From Eunapius fragilis (taxonomy: Eukaryota > Porifera > Demospongiae > Spongillida > Spongillidae): a DNA stretch of 64,000 nt. Below, piece by piece: positions 10,843 through 22,984 of this stretch (within the stretch, counting starts at the first letter, position 1; the number at the start of each line of letters is the position of its first letter). Location: the NCBI GenBank assembly GCA_963681505.1, contig OY811986.1, positions 1 through 64,000 of the forward strand. The letters run 5' to 3'. A program made the position numbers and the translations under genes. The notes under the pieces are model-generated. The model searched no databases, had not been told where the DNA came from, and saw only the letters and a list, made by a program, of their open reading frames with translations.

Positions 10843-13407
10843 TTGGATGTGTGTGTGTGGGAGCTATGCTTCCTCTGTCCACATGGGAGCTATGCTTCCC
10901 CTGTTCGCATGGACCAGCAAAGGTTGTGTGCATGTGTGTCACTGTGTTTGTGCATGTGTGTGGGGCAATGTGTACGTATGTTTGCATGTGTGTGTATTTG
11001 TGTGTGTGTGTGTGGAGAATGAGGGTGTTCAGGAGATATGGTGAGGGTGGGGGAGGGAGACAGAGAATTAGGAGTGAGGTGACTAGCAACATTGCCACAC
11101 CTATGTCTGTCCCTCTTTCACCCCACCCCCCTCCCTTCATGTGATATGATTTCATCATGTAACTGTTGAACAAACACACAAATTCAATATTTTATTTGTC
11201 TTATAACTTGTCCTTTTTTATGTACCACTTAATAACACATTCCATCCCTTTTCTATTCTCCAGCCCCTATCTCAGAATATTAAAAATCTGGGGGTATCAC
11301 GTTACTGACGCAGAATAAGCTAGGGCCTTTCTGCTGAGATGTCACCCATGCTCCCTTCACCTGCTCCAAGCCAAAGTCTTCAGGTTGAAAATATCAGTGG
11401 CCATCAGCCGTCCTTAGTATATGTGGTTGTCCAGCTTGGAGAGTCTGGCTGTTTATCTCACAGATGGATGAGCTTAGGCTGAGCTGGGATGTAAAAGAGG
11501 ACCCAGGAGAAAGCACTCGTGGTGAGTATAACACTTCGTCAAGGTCTGGCTGTGCTTCCAGATCACTCTCCAGCTTGGAGAGTCTGATAGAACTGAATAA
11601 CTGAATTATCACTAGCTATCACATGCTCTAGCTACTTGTAAAGAGATGTACTAGTTTGGAAAACACACTGGGGGTTGCACACAAATTTCGCCTCCCTCAT
11701 ATCACGTGCTTAAACGTGACGGGCGTATCCGCCCCCACTTGTAACCTACAAGAAGCTCCATAACATGGTAAATAGAAACTATGCCAGGGCCATAAATCCA
11801 CCCTAACCCTAACCTCGGGCTGGTAGAATAGGTAATAACACCTTATTTCCAATTGGAAAGGTTTAGAGGTGGGATGTGTGCGCACTGGGGGTGTTGAGGG
11901 GGATGTGTACATACCTATGGGTGTGCACTGCTGGTGTTGAGGGGGATGTGTACATAGCTATGTGTGTGCACTGCTGGTGTTGAGGGGGATGTGTACATAC
12001 CTATGGGTGTGCACTGCTGGTGTTGAGGGGGATGTGTACATACCTATGGGTGTGCACTGCTGGTGTTGAGGGGGATGTGTACATAGCTATGTGTGTGCGC
12101 TGGGGGGTGTTGAGGGGATGTGGGTGTGCGCAGGGGGGTGTTGAGGGGATGTGTACATACCTATGGCTGTGCACTGGGAGTGTTGAGGGGGATGTGTACA
12201 TAGCTATGGGTGTGCACTGGGGGTGTTGAAGGGGATGTGTGCATACCTATGGGTGTGCGCTGGGGGGGGGGGGGGGGGGAAGGGGATGTGTACATACCTA
12301 TGGGTGTGCACTGGGGGTGTTGAGGGGGATGTGTACATACCTATGGGTGTGCGCTGGGGGTGTTGAGGGTGATGTGTGCATACCTATGGGTGTGCACTGG
12401 GGGTGTTGAGGCGGATGTGTGCATAGCTATGGGTGTGCGTAGGGGGTGTTGAGGGGGATGTGTGCATACCTATGAGTGTGCACTGGGGGTGTTGAGGGGA
12501 TGTGTACATACCTATGGGTGTGCACTGGGGGTGTTGAGGGTGATGTGTGCATAGCTATGGGTGTGCGTAGGGGGTGTTGAGGGGGATGTGTGCATACCTA
12601 TGAGTGTGCACTGCTGGTGTTGAGGGGATGTGTACATACGTATGGGTGTGCACTGGGGGTGTTGAGGGGGATGTGTGCATAGCTATGGGTGTGCACTGGG
12701 GGGTGTTGAGGGGATGTGTACATACCTATGGCTGTGCACTGGGAGTGTTGAGGGGGATGTGTACATAGCTATGGGTGTGCACTGGGGGTGTTGAAGGGGA
12801 TGTGTGCATACCTATGGGTGTGCACTGGGGGTGTTGAGGGGATGTGTACATACCTAAGGGTGTGCACTGGGAGTATTGAGGGGGATGTGTACATAGCTAT
12901 GTGTGTGCACTGGGGGTGTTGAGGGGGATGTGTGCATACCTATGGGTGTGCGCTGGGGGGGGGGGGGAAGGGGATGTGTACATACCTATGGGTGTGCACT
13001 GGGGGTGTTGAGGGGGATGTGTGCATAGCTATGGGTGTGCGCTGGGGGGTGTTGAGGGGATGTGTACATACCTATGGGTGTGCACTGGGGGTGTTGAGGG
13101 GGATGTGTGCATAGCTATGTGTGTGCACTGGGGGTCTTGAGGGGGATGTGTACATACCTATAGGTGTGCGCTGGGGGTGTTGAGGCGGATGTGTGCATAG
13201 CTATGGGTGTGCGTAGGGGGTGTTGAGGGGGATGTGTGCATACCTATGATTGTGCACTGGGGGTGTTAAAGGGATGTGTACATACCTATGGGTGTGCGTA
13301 GGGGGTGTTGAGGGGGATGTGTGCATACCTATGGGTGTGCACTGGGGGTGTTGAGGGGATGTGTACATACCTATGGGTGTGCACTGGGGGTGTTGAGGGG
13401 GTTGTGT
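10668..13407 (+). repeat. Macrosatellite unit, copy 1
   Basis: Starts with CACTAATAAGAATTGACC, which recurs at 13408 and (as CACTTATAAGAATTGAC) 16358. Contains the segment ACCAGCAAAGGTTGTGTGCA (about 10911), a CCACCCTAACCCTAACC telomere-like run at about 11800, and then a 43-bp minisatellite. Copy 1 differs from copies 2 and 3 in two ways. A GT tract replaces about 450 bp near 10770-10905. It also keeps about 138 bp (11449-11586) that is missing from the others, bounded by the direct repeat CAGCTTGGAGAGTCTG, as expected for a deletion between short repeats. Confidence 0.88.
11885..13406 (+). repeat. 43-bp G-rich minisatellite array 1
   Basis: About 35 units of consensus GTGTTGAGGGGGATGTGTAC + ATACCTATGGGTGTGCACTG + GGG. 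Variants alternate ACATACC, GCATACC and ACATAGC. Some units expand the G-run (12261-12279, 12953-12967). The G-rich strand could form quadruplexes. Apparent open frames are repeat artefacts. Confidence 0.93.
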
Positions 13408-16357
13408 GCACTAATAAGAATTGACCATTTTCTCACAATTACAGCTAATATGAATTGAGCCTGTTGATAAATGATTATCCAACTACGCTGTGATCACCCT
13501 GGTAGGTCCTACCATCCGCCTGTCATATGTTCTTGCCTGTTGTACGTCGCCATTGAATATAAATGGTACTCACGTGAGCAGCCTAATTGCGATCTACCCA
13601 GATCAACCGATCAACAATAAACCTACGCATTAACAAAACCGTTAAGATTCATAATTTCAAATGTATTAATGAATGTATATACTTGTGAATGTCTATGTCC
13701 GACTCTTCAGCTGTTAACCCTTTTTCTTGTTCTTGTTCACAGTCCGTGGGTGCTTGTGAATAAAGTTGAGAACTCGCTTGTTGAGCTAGTGGTTCATTTA
13801 CAGGAGTGTCCAGACCATTCCTCAAAGGCTTCCCTGAGATACACTCTCACTTCAACACACAACCATTACTACCTCAACACTCTATCAGTACTTCTCTAGC
13901 TGAGAAACGTTTGGCTGTAAGAGAAGGGTTGGCTATTTTGGCTGGATGCCGACCGAGCTTACTAAACTGATCGAAGGACCAGCAAAGGTTGTGTGCATGT
14001 GTGTCACTGTGTTTGTGCATGTGTGTGGGGCAATGTGTACGTATGTTTGCATGTGTGTGTATTTGTGTGTGTGTGTGTGTGTGGAGAATGAGGGTGTTCA
14101 GGAGATATGGTGAGGGTGGGGGAGGGAGACAGAGAATTAGGAGTGAGGTGACTAGCAACATTGCCACACCTATGTCTGTCCCTCTTTCACCCCACCCCCC
14201 TCCCTTCATGTGATATGATTTCATCATGTAACTGTTGAACAAACACACAAATTCAATATTTTATTTGTCTTATAACTTGTCCTTTTTTATGTACCACTTA
14301 ATAACACATTCCATCCCTTTTCTCTTCTCCAGCCCCTATCTCAGAATATTAAAAATCTGGGGGTATCACGTTACTGACGCAGAATATGCTAGGGCCATTC
14401 TGCTGAGATGTCACCCATGCTCCCTTCACCTGCTCCAAGCCAAAGTCTTCAGGTTGAAAATATCAGTGGCCATCAGCCGTCCTTAGTATATGTGGTTGTC
14501 CAGCTTGGAGAGTCTGATAGAACTGAATAACTGAATTATCACTAGCTATCACATGCTCTAGCTACTTGTAAAGAGATGTACTAGTTTGGAAAACACACTG
14601 GGGGTTGCACACAAATTTCGCCTCCCTCATATCACGTGATTAAACGTGACGGGCGTATCCGCCCCCACTTGTAACCTACAAGAAGCTCCATAACATGGTA
14701 AATAGAAACTATGCCAGGGCCATAAATCCACCCTAACCCTAACCTCAGGCTGGTAGAATAGGTAATAACACCTTATTTCCAATTGGAAAGGTTTAGAGGT
14801 GGGATGTGTACATAGCTATGTGTGCGCACTGGGGGTGTTGAGGGGATGTGTACATACCGTATGGGTGTGCACTGGGGGTGTTGAGGGGGTTGTGTGCATA
14901 GCTATGTGTGTGCGCTGGGGGTGTTGAGGGGGATGTGTAAATACGTATGGGTGTGCACTGGGGGTGTTGAGGGGGATGTGTACATACCTAAGGGTGTGCA
15001 CTGGGAGTATTGAGGGGGATGTGTACATAGCTATGTGTGTGCACTGGGGGTGTTGAGGGGGATGTGTGCATACCTATGGGTGTGCGCTGGGGGTGTTGAG
15101 GGGGATGTGTGCATACCTATGGGTGTGCGCTGGGGGTGTTGAGGGGATGTGGGTGTGAGCTGGGGGGTGTTGAGGGGATGTGGGTGTGCACTGGGGGTGT
15201 TGAAGGGGATGTGTGCATACCTATGGGTGTGCACTGGGGGTGTTGAGGGGATGTGTACATACCTAAGGGTGTGCACTGGGAGTATTGAGGGGGATGTGTA
15301 CATAGCTATGTGTGTGCACTGGGGGTGTTGAGGGGGATGTGTGCATACCTATGGGTGTGCGCTGGGGGGGGGGGGGGGGGGAAGGGGATGTGTACATACC
15401 TATGGGTGTGCACTGGGGGTGTTGAGGGGGATGTGTGCATAGCTATGTGTGTGCACTGGGGGTGTTGAGGGGGATGTGTGCATACCTATGGGTGTGCGCT
15501 GGGGGGGGGGGGGGGGGGAAGGGGATGTGTACATACCTATGGGTGTGCGCTGGGGGGTGTTGAGGGGATGTGTACATACCTATGGGTGTGCACTGGGGGT
15601 GTTGAGGGGGATGTGTGCATAGCTATGTGTGTGCACTGGGGGTCTTGAGGGGGATGTGTACATACCTATGGGTGTGCGCTGGGGGTGTTGAGGCGGATGT
15701 GTGCATAGCTATGGGTGTGCGTAGGGGGTGTTGAGGGGGATGTGTGCATACCTATGAGTGTGCACTGGGGGTGTTGAGGGGATGTGGGTGTGAGCTGGGG
15801 GGTGTTGAGGGGATGTGGGTGTGAGCTGGGGGGTGTTGAGGGGATGTGGGTGTGCGCTGGGGGTGTTGAGGGGATGTGTACATACCTAAGGGTGTGCACT
15901 GGGAGTATTGAGGGGGATGTGTACATAGCTATGTGTGTGCACTGGGGGTGTTGAGGGGGATGTGTGCATACCTATGGGTGTGCGCTGGGGGGTGGGGGGG
16001 GAAGGGGATGTGTACATACCTATGGGTGTGCACTGGGGGTGTTGAGGGGGATGTGTGCATAGCTATGGGTGTGCGCTGGGGGGTGTTGAGGGGATGTGTA
16101 CATACCTATGGGTGTGCACTGGGGGTGTTGAGGGGGATGTGTGCATAGCTATGTGTGTGCACTGGGGGTCTTGAGGGGGATGTGTACATACCTATGGGTG
16201 TGCGCTGGGGGTGTTGAGGCGGATGTGTGCATAGCTATGGGTGTGCGTAGGGGGTGTTGAGGGGGATGTGTGCATACCTATGAGTGTGCACTGGGGGTGT
16301 TGAGGGGATGTGTACATACCTATGGGTGTGCACTGGGGGTGTTGAGGGGGTTGTGTG
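13408..16357 (+). repeat. Macrosatellite unit, copy 2
   Basis: Nearly identical to copy 3 over their shared length, with an offset of 2,949-2,950 bp. It includes open frames at 13669-13899 and 14235-14486 repeated at 16618-16848 and 17184-17435. Their translations are identical between copies but match no family I know, and identity of non-coding sequence is equally high, so they are not called genes. Confidence 0.9.
14806..16355 (+). repeat. 43-bp G-rich minisatellite array 2
   Basis: Same unit as array 1, about 36 copies, with long G-runs at about 15363-15381 and 15498-15518. Several sub-blocks (for example 15897-16350 against 12880-13400) match array 1 in order of variants, showing that array and flank were duplicated together. 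Confidence 0.92.
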
Positions 16358-17697
16358 CACTTATAAGAATTGACAATTTTCTCACAATTACAGCTAATAT
16401 GAATTGAGCCTGTTGAGAAATGATTATCCAACTACGCTGTGATCACACTGGTAGGTCCTACCATCCGCCTGTCATATATTCTTGCCTGTTGTACGTCGCC
16501 ATTGAATATAAATGGTACTCACGTGAGCAGCCTAATTGCGATCTACCCAGATCAACCGATCAACAATAAACCGACGCATTAACAAAACCGTTAAGATTCA
16601 TAATTTCAAATGTATTAATGAATGTATATACTTGTGAATGTCTATGTCCGACTCTTCAGCTGTTAACCCTTTTTCTTGTTCTTGTTCACAGTCCGTGGGT
16701 GCTTGTGAATAAAGTTGAGAACTCGCTTGTTGAGCTAGTGGTTCATTTACAGGAGTGTCCAGACCATTCCTCAAAGGCTTCCCTGAGATACACTCTCACT
16801 TCAACACACAACCATTACTACCTCAACACTCTATCAGTACTTCTCTAGCTGAGAAACGTTTGGCTGTAAGAGAAGGGTTGGCTATTTTGGCTGGATGCCG
16901 ACCGAGCTTACTAAACTGATCGAAGGACCAGCAAAGGTTGTGTGCATGTGTGTCACTGTGTTTGTGCATGTGTGTGGGGCAATGTGTACGTATGTTTGCA
17001 TGTGTGTGTATTTGTGTGTGTGTGTGTGTGTGGAGAATGAGGGTGTTCAGGAGATATGGTGAGGGTGGGGGAGGGAGACAGAGAATTAGGAGTGAGGTGA
17101 CTAGCAACATTGCCACACCTATGTCTGTCCCTCTTTCACCCCACCCCCCTCCCTTCATGTGATATGATTTCATCATGTAACTGTTGAACAAACACACAAA
17201 TTCAATATTTTATTTGTCTTATAACTTGTCCTTTTTTATGTACCACTTAATAACACATTCCATCCCTTTTCTCTTCTCCAGCCCCTATCTCAGAATATTA
17301 AAAATCTGGGGGTATCACGTTACTGACGCAGAATATGCTAGGGCCATTCTGCTGAGATGTCACCCATGCTCCCTTCACCTGCTCCAAGCCAAAGTCTTCA
17401 GGTTGAAAATATCAGTGGCCATCAGCCGTCCTTAGTATATGTGGTTGTCCAGCTTGGAGAGTCTGATAGAACTGAATAACTGAATTATCACTAGCTATCA
17501 CATGCTCTAGCTACTTGTAAAGAGATGTACTAGTTTGGAAAACACACTGGGGGTTGCACACAAATTTCGCCTCCCTCATATCACGTGATTAAACGTGACG
17601 GGCGTATCCGCCCCCACTTGTAACCTACAAGAAGCTCCATAACATGGTAAATAGAAACTATGCCAGGGCCATAAATCCACCCTAACCCTAACCCTAA
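16358..17697 (+). repeat. Macrosatellite unit, copy 3 (truncated)
   Basis: Follows copy 2 base for base through the flank, then stops at the telomere-like run at 17681-17697 where the 43-bp array should follow. The roughly 205-bp satellite begins instead. Confidence 0.88.
17681..17697. repeat. Short telomere-like CCCTAA run
   Basis: Three CCCTAA units in the C-rich orientation, exactly at the boundary between the macrosatellite and the next satellite. Copies 1 and 2 have two units at the equivalent position. It is too short to be a telomere. Confidence 0.85.
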
Positions 17698-20275
17698 AAG
17701 ATGTATGGGTGGTTTCCAATAGGAATGTATGGGTGGGAACCTACTTTTGAATCGCTTGGCAAAGCCATACCAAAGCAGGTGTGGGTTTGCCAAGTTGGTA
17801 TGGGTTAACCAAGCGATTCAAAAGTAGGTTCCAACCCATACATTCCTATGGGAAACCACCCATACATCTCTATGGGTAATATTGATTATCTTAGCATCGA
17901 GGTGTTGATGAGACATGCAATATGAGCAAACCACTGCACACATGGAAGATAGCAGTAACCACTCCTCTATCTGTTTTAAATGCACCCCGTGCATACCTTC
18001 TTTGGTATGGGTTTGCCAAGCGATTCAAAAGTAGGTTCCCACCCATACATTCCCAATGGAAACCACCCATACATCTTTATGGGAAATATTGACTTCCTTA
18101 GCATCAATGTGTTCATGAGACATGCAATATGAGCAAACCTCTGCACACATGGAAGATAGCAGTAACCACTCCTCTATCTGTTTTTAATGCAACCCCGAGC
18201 ATACCTGCTTTGGTATGGATTTACCAAGCGATTCAAAAGTAGGTTCCAACCCATACATTCCTATGGGAAACCACCCATACATCTCTATGGGTAATATTGA
18301 CTATCTTAGCATCGAGGTGTTGATGAGACATGCAATATGAGCAAACCACTGCACACATGGAAGATAGCAGTAACCGCTCCTCTATCTGTTTTAAATGCCA
18401 CCCCTAGCATACCTGCTTTGGTATGGGTTAACCAAGCGATTCAAAAGTAGGTTTCCCCCTATACATTCCTATTGGAAACCACCCATACATCTCTATGGGG
18501 AATATTGACTATCTTACCATCGAGGTGTTGATGAGACATGCAATATGAGCAAACCACTGCACACATGGAAGCTAGCCGTAACCACTCCTCTATCTCTTTT
18601 TAATGCCAACCCGAGCATACCTGCTTTGGTATGGGTTTACCAAGCGATTCAAATGTAGGTTCCCACCCATACATTTCTATGGGACAGTTTTGACTATCTT
18701 AGGATCGAGGTGTTGATGAGACATGCAATATGAGCAAACCACTGCACACATGGAAGATAGCAGTAACCACTCCTCTATCTGTTTTAAATGTCACCCCGAG
18801 CATACCTGCCTCGGTATGGGTTAACCTAGTGATTCAAAAGTAGGTTCCCACCCATACATTCCACCCATACATCTCTATGGGGATAATTGACTATCTTAGC
18901 GTCGAGGTGTTGATTAGACATGCAATATGAGCAAACCACTGCACACATGGAAGATAGCAGTAACCACTCCTCTATCTGTTTTAAATGCCACCCCGAGCAT
19001 ACCTGCTTTGGTATGGGTTTACCTAGCGATTCAAAAGTAGGTTTCCACCCATACATCTCTATGGGAAATATTGACTATCTTAGCATCGAGGTATCGATGA
19101 GATATGCAATATGAGCAAACCACTGCACACATGGAAAATAGCAGTAACCACTCCTCTATCTCTTTTTAGTGCCACCTCGAGCAAACCTGCATTGGTATGG
19201 GTTTACCAAGTGATTCAAAAGTAGGTTCCCACACATACATTCCTATGGGAAACCACCCATACATCTTTATGGGAAAAATTGACTATCTTAGCATCAATGT
19301 GTTCATGAGACATGCAATATGAGCAAACCACTGCACACATGGAAGATAGCAGTAACCACTCCTCTATCTGTTTTAAATGTCACCCCGAGCATACCTGCTT
19401 CGGTATGGGTTAACCAAGCGATTCAAAAGTAGGTTCCCACCCATTCATTCCAATGGGAAACCACCCATACATCTCTATGGGAAATATCGACTATCTTAGC
19501 ATCGAGGTGTTGATGAGACATGCAATAGGAGCAAACCACTGCACACATGGAAGATAGCAGTAACCACTCCTCTATCTGTTTTAAATGCCACCCGAGCATA
19601 CCTGCTTTGGTATGGGTTTGCCAAGCGATTCAAATGTAGGTTCCCACCCATACATTTCTACGGTAAATTTTTGACTATATTAGCATCGAGGTGTTGATGA
19701 GACATGCAATATGAGCAAACCACTGCACACATGGAAGATAGCTGTAACCACTCCTCTATCTGTTATAAATGCCACCCCAAGCATACCAGCTTCGGTATGG
19801 GTTAACCAAGCGATTCAAAAGTAGGTTCCCACCCATACATTCCTCTGGGAAACCACGCATACATCTCTATTGGGAATATTGACTATCTTAGCATCGAGGT
19901 GTTGATGAGACATGCAATATGAGCAAACCACTGCACACATGGAAGATAGCAGTAACCACTCCTCTATCTCTTTTTAATGCCACCCCGAGCATACCTGCTT
20001 TGGTATGGGTTTGCCAAGCGATTCAAAAGTAGGTTCCCACCCATACATTCCTATGGGAAACCACCCATACATCTATATGGGAAATATTGACTATCTTAGC
20101 ATCGAGGTGTTCATGAGACATGCAATACGATCAAACCACTGCACACGTGGAAGATACAGTAACCACTCCTCTATCTCTTTTTAATGCAACCCCGAGCATA
20201 CCTGCTTTCGTATGGGTTTACCAAGCGATACAAAAGTAGGTTCCCACCCATACATCTCAATGGGAAATATTGAGA
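17698..20275 (+). repeat. Satellite of about 205 bp, about 12 units
   Basis: Each unit holds AAGCGATTCAAAAGTAGGTT, two CCCATACAT...CTATGGG boxes, GACTATCTTAGCATCGAGGT, TGATGAGACATGCAATATGA, CACTGCACACATGGAAGATA and CATACCTGCTTTGGTATGGG. The first 90 bases (about 17700-17790) are an inverted copy of the start of a unit, so the array opens with a hairpin. Units differ by substitutions and by short deletions in the CCCATACAT boxes. No open frame persists across units. Confidence 0.92.
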
Positions 20276-20278
20276 GAG

Positions 20279-20389
20279 CAATTGGGAGCAATTGGTCTAA
20301 ACGAAATGCTCCGAATTGCTCCCCCGGGAGCAATTGTTTCAAACCAATTTCTCCGAATTGCTCCAGCGGGAGCGATTGGGAGCAATTGG
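20279..20389 (-). repeat. 52-bp palindromic minisatellite (GCTCC), reverse orientation
   Basis: Two units in the orientation GGAGCAATTGGGAGCAATTG. It ends with a junction, CAATTGGTATTTCAATG, that is identical at 27687 and 35681. Confidence 0.9.
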
Positions 20390-21650
20390 TATTTCAATGT
20401 ATGACTCCCGCAGGAGTCAAGTATTTCAATGAATGACTCCTGCAGGAGTCATATATGTTAATATGTATGACTCCTGCAAGAGTCAAGTATATCAATGCAT
20501 GACTCCTGCAGGAGTCAAGTATTTCAGAATGTATGAGTCCTGCAGGAGTCAAGTATGTCAATATGTATGACTCCTGCAGGAGTCAACTTTATATTTGCAT
20601 GACTCCTGCAGGAGTCAAATATGTCAGATTGGATGACTGCTGCAGTAGTCAAATATGTCACTATGAATGACTCCTGCTGGAGTCAAGTATTTCAATGTAT
20701 AACTCCTACAGGAGTCAAGTTTGTCAGTAAGCATGACTCCTGCAGGAGTCATATACTTCAATGAAGGACTCCTGCAGGTGTAAAGTATGTCAATATGTAT
20801 GACTCCTCCAGGAGTCATGTATCTCCATGCATGACTCCTGCAGGAGTCAAGTATGTCAGTATGTATGACTCCTGCAGGAGTCAAATATATGTTTGCATGA
20901 CTCCTGCAGGAGTCAGGTATGTCATTATGCAAGACTCCTGCAGGAGTCAAGTATCTCAAAGTATGACTCCTGCAGGAGTCAAGTATCTCCATGCATGCCT
21001 CCTGCAGGAGTCAAGTATGTCAGTATGTTTGACCCCTGCAGGAGTCAAGTATGTCACTCAAGAATTTCAATGTATGACTCCTGAAGGAGTCAAGTAATTC
21101 AATTATGACTCCTGCAATAGTCAAGAATGTCAATATGTATGACTCTTGCAGGAGTAAAGGATCTCCACACATGACACCTGCAGGAGTCAAGTATGTCAGT
21201 ATCAATGACTCCTGCAGGTGTCAAGTATTTCAATGTATGACTCCCGCAGGAGTCAAGTATATAAATGTATGATTCCTGCAGGAGTCAAATATGTCAATAT
21301 GTATAACTCTTGCAGGAGTCAACTCTATATTTGCATGAGTCCTGCAGGAGTCAAGTATTAATATGTATGACTCCTGCAGGAGTCAAGTATGTCAGTATGT
21401 ATGACTCCTGCAGGAGTCAACTATTTATTTGCATGACTCCTGCAGGAGTCAATGTATGACTCCTGCGGAGTCAATTATGTCATCATGTATGACTCCTGCA
21501 AGAGTCAAGTATCTCCATGCATGACTTCTGCAGGAGTCAAGTTTGTCAGTATGAATGACTCCTGCAGGAGTCATATGTCAATTTGTATGACTCCTGCAGG
21601 AGTGAGCAATCTCCATGTATGACTCCTGCAGTAGTCAAGTATGTCAAGTA
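20390..21650. repeat. GACTCC palindromic minisatellite, block 1
   Basis: Repeated 16-bp palindrome GACTCCTGCAGGAGTC separated by 16-18 bp spacers, giving 32-34 bp units (about 38). The spacers come from a small set: AAGTATGTCAGTATGTAT, AAGTATTTCAATGTAT, AACTATATATTTGCAT, AAGTATCTCCATGCAT and AAATATGTCACTATGAAT. The palindrome is far better conserved than the spacers. Confidence 0.95.
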
Positions 21651-22201
21651 TTGCTCCCGCGGGAGCAATTCTGACCGATTCGGTTGGACAAATTGCTCCC
21701 AATTGCTCCCGCGGGAGCGATTCGGAGCAATTCGCTTTGACCAATTGCTCCCAATTGCTCCCGCGGGAGCGATTCGGAGCAATTTGTTTGGACCAATTGC
21801 TCCCAATTGCTCCCGCTGGAGCAATTCGGAGCAATTCGTTTGGACCAATTGCTCCTAATCGCTCCCGCTGGAGCAATTCGGAGAAATTGGTTAGGAACAA
21901 TTGCTCCCGCGGGAGCAATTCGGAGCAATTCGTTTATACCAATTGCTCCGAATTGCTCCCGCGGGAGCATTTCGGAGCAAATTGTTCGGACCAATTGCTC
22001 CCAATTGCTCCCGCTGGAGCAATTCGGAGCAATTCGTTTAGACCAATTGCTCCCAATTGCTCCCGCGGGAGCAATTCGGAGCGATTCGGTTGGACCAATT
22101 GCTCCCTATTGCTCCCGCGGGAGCGATTCGGAGCAATTCGTTTGGACCAAGTGCTACCAGTTGCTCCCGCGGGAGCAATTCGGAGCAATTTGTTTGGACC
22201 A
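21651..22201 (+). repeat. 52-bp GCTCC minisatellite, forward block 1
   Basis: About ten units of the 52-bp repeat built on the 18-bp palindrome TTGCTCCCGCGGGAGCAA, followed by CGGAGCAATTCGTTTGGACC. It enters from the GACTCC array through TCAAGTATGTCAAGTATTGC, the same junction as at 32496. It is interrupted at 22201/22202 by the inserted element. Confidence 0.95.
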
Positions 22202-22561
22202 CACAGGAAAAAATGTTTGTATTGCTACCCTGAAGTTCTAGAGTAGTTCCATATGATCTGATGTAAATGTTGTTGTAAACCGATGTAAACTGTGATTTGC
22301 GAATGCTATAAAAATGGTGTTTTACATGGCATGTATTTTTTACATTTGTAGTAAAATTTGCTCTACTTTTGCATACTTTGCTACTGTAGTAATACTGTAT
22401 TGCAATAGTTTTAGCGACTCACAGGAGCAATGCGTTTGTGTGAAAATACAACAAATATCGTTACTAGTGCCCAGATTTTACATTACTGCACTGTAGTAAT
22501 TCCTCATCAGTCTGGGAACGAGAATGTGCAGCCATTAATTAACATTAACAAGGACTAAACT

Positions 22562-22813
22562 TTATAAAGAAATGAACTTCATCAATTGCATTTTCAACAC
22601 AATTACATCCTCTTTACACAATCCAGCCGGTTGTTTATTTGTACTAATTTCTCTTCTATGACCAAAATAAATTAGAAGTTCTTGAAGTGTGCAGTTCTTT
22701 TTTGGTCTAGGAATTCCAAGCCCGTCAATCTGAGCAACAATCCCCGTAATGCACACACGTGCACTGTTGTGAATGCCACCACTGTGATGTAACGAGTACA
22801 GCATCACCACCAT
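22562..22813 (-). CDS. Open frame within the inserted element, possible last exon
   Basis: An 83-codon frame that ends in TAA and contains HHSGGIHNSARVCITGIVAQ and CTLQELLIYFGHRREIST. Upstream on the minus strand a good acceptor (pyrimidines then CAG at 22827-22825) lies 61 bp after a GTATGT donor at 22885. The phase does not chain cleanly with the upstream exon candidate, so a continuous gene is not shown. No family recognised. It could be a captured host exon or part of a lost element protein. Confidence 0.3.
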   Translation of the reverse strand: MVVMLYSLHHSGGIHNSARVCITGIVAQIDGLGIPRPKKNCTLQELLIYFGHRREISTNKQPAGLCKEDVIVLKMQLMKFISL

Positions 22814-22885
22814 CCATTGTATTACTGGTAGTAAGTTACAAGAAAGTCATGTTATAGGAATGTGTTAATTTGAACAGTAACATAC

Positions 22886-22984
22886 CATTTCTTGCTGATT
22901 AGGAACATCTCTATTCTGCTGAATTTTTCGGGCCCTAGCCAATTTATACTCAGTTCTGTTTTCACGTTCTTCATCACTGGTTGT
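22886..22984 (-). CDS. Candidate 33-codon exon with a degenerate second copy
   Basis: Minus-strand exon bounded by an acceptor CAAAG at 22989-22985 and a donor GTATG at 22885. It encodes a charged peptide containing SDEERENRTEYKLARARKIQ. A diverged direct copy lies at about 23295-23400 (SDEECENTTKYELARALIIQ in the same frame), so the exon and its flanks were duplicated. The E-Y-x-L-A-R-A-R-x-I-x-x-N pattern resembles a short motif in several unrelated proteins, so function is not assigned. Confidence 0.35.

Noticed and set aside
10742..11144. Open frames encoding poly-Cys-Val or His-Thr
   Set aside because: They are translations of (GT)n microsatellites.
14235..17435. 83-codon frame repeated exactly at 14235-14486 and 17184-17435
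   Set aside because: The surrounding non-coding DNA is just as identical because the whole 2.95-kb unit is duplicated, so conservation is not evidence of coding. No recognised domain.
17681..17697. Chromosome end (telomere)
   Set aside because: Only three CCCTAA units, with continuous sequence on both sides.
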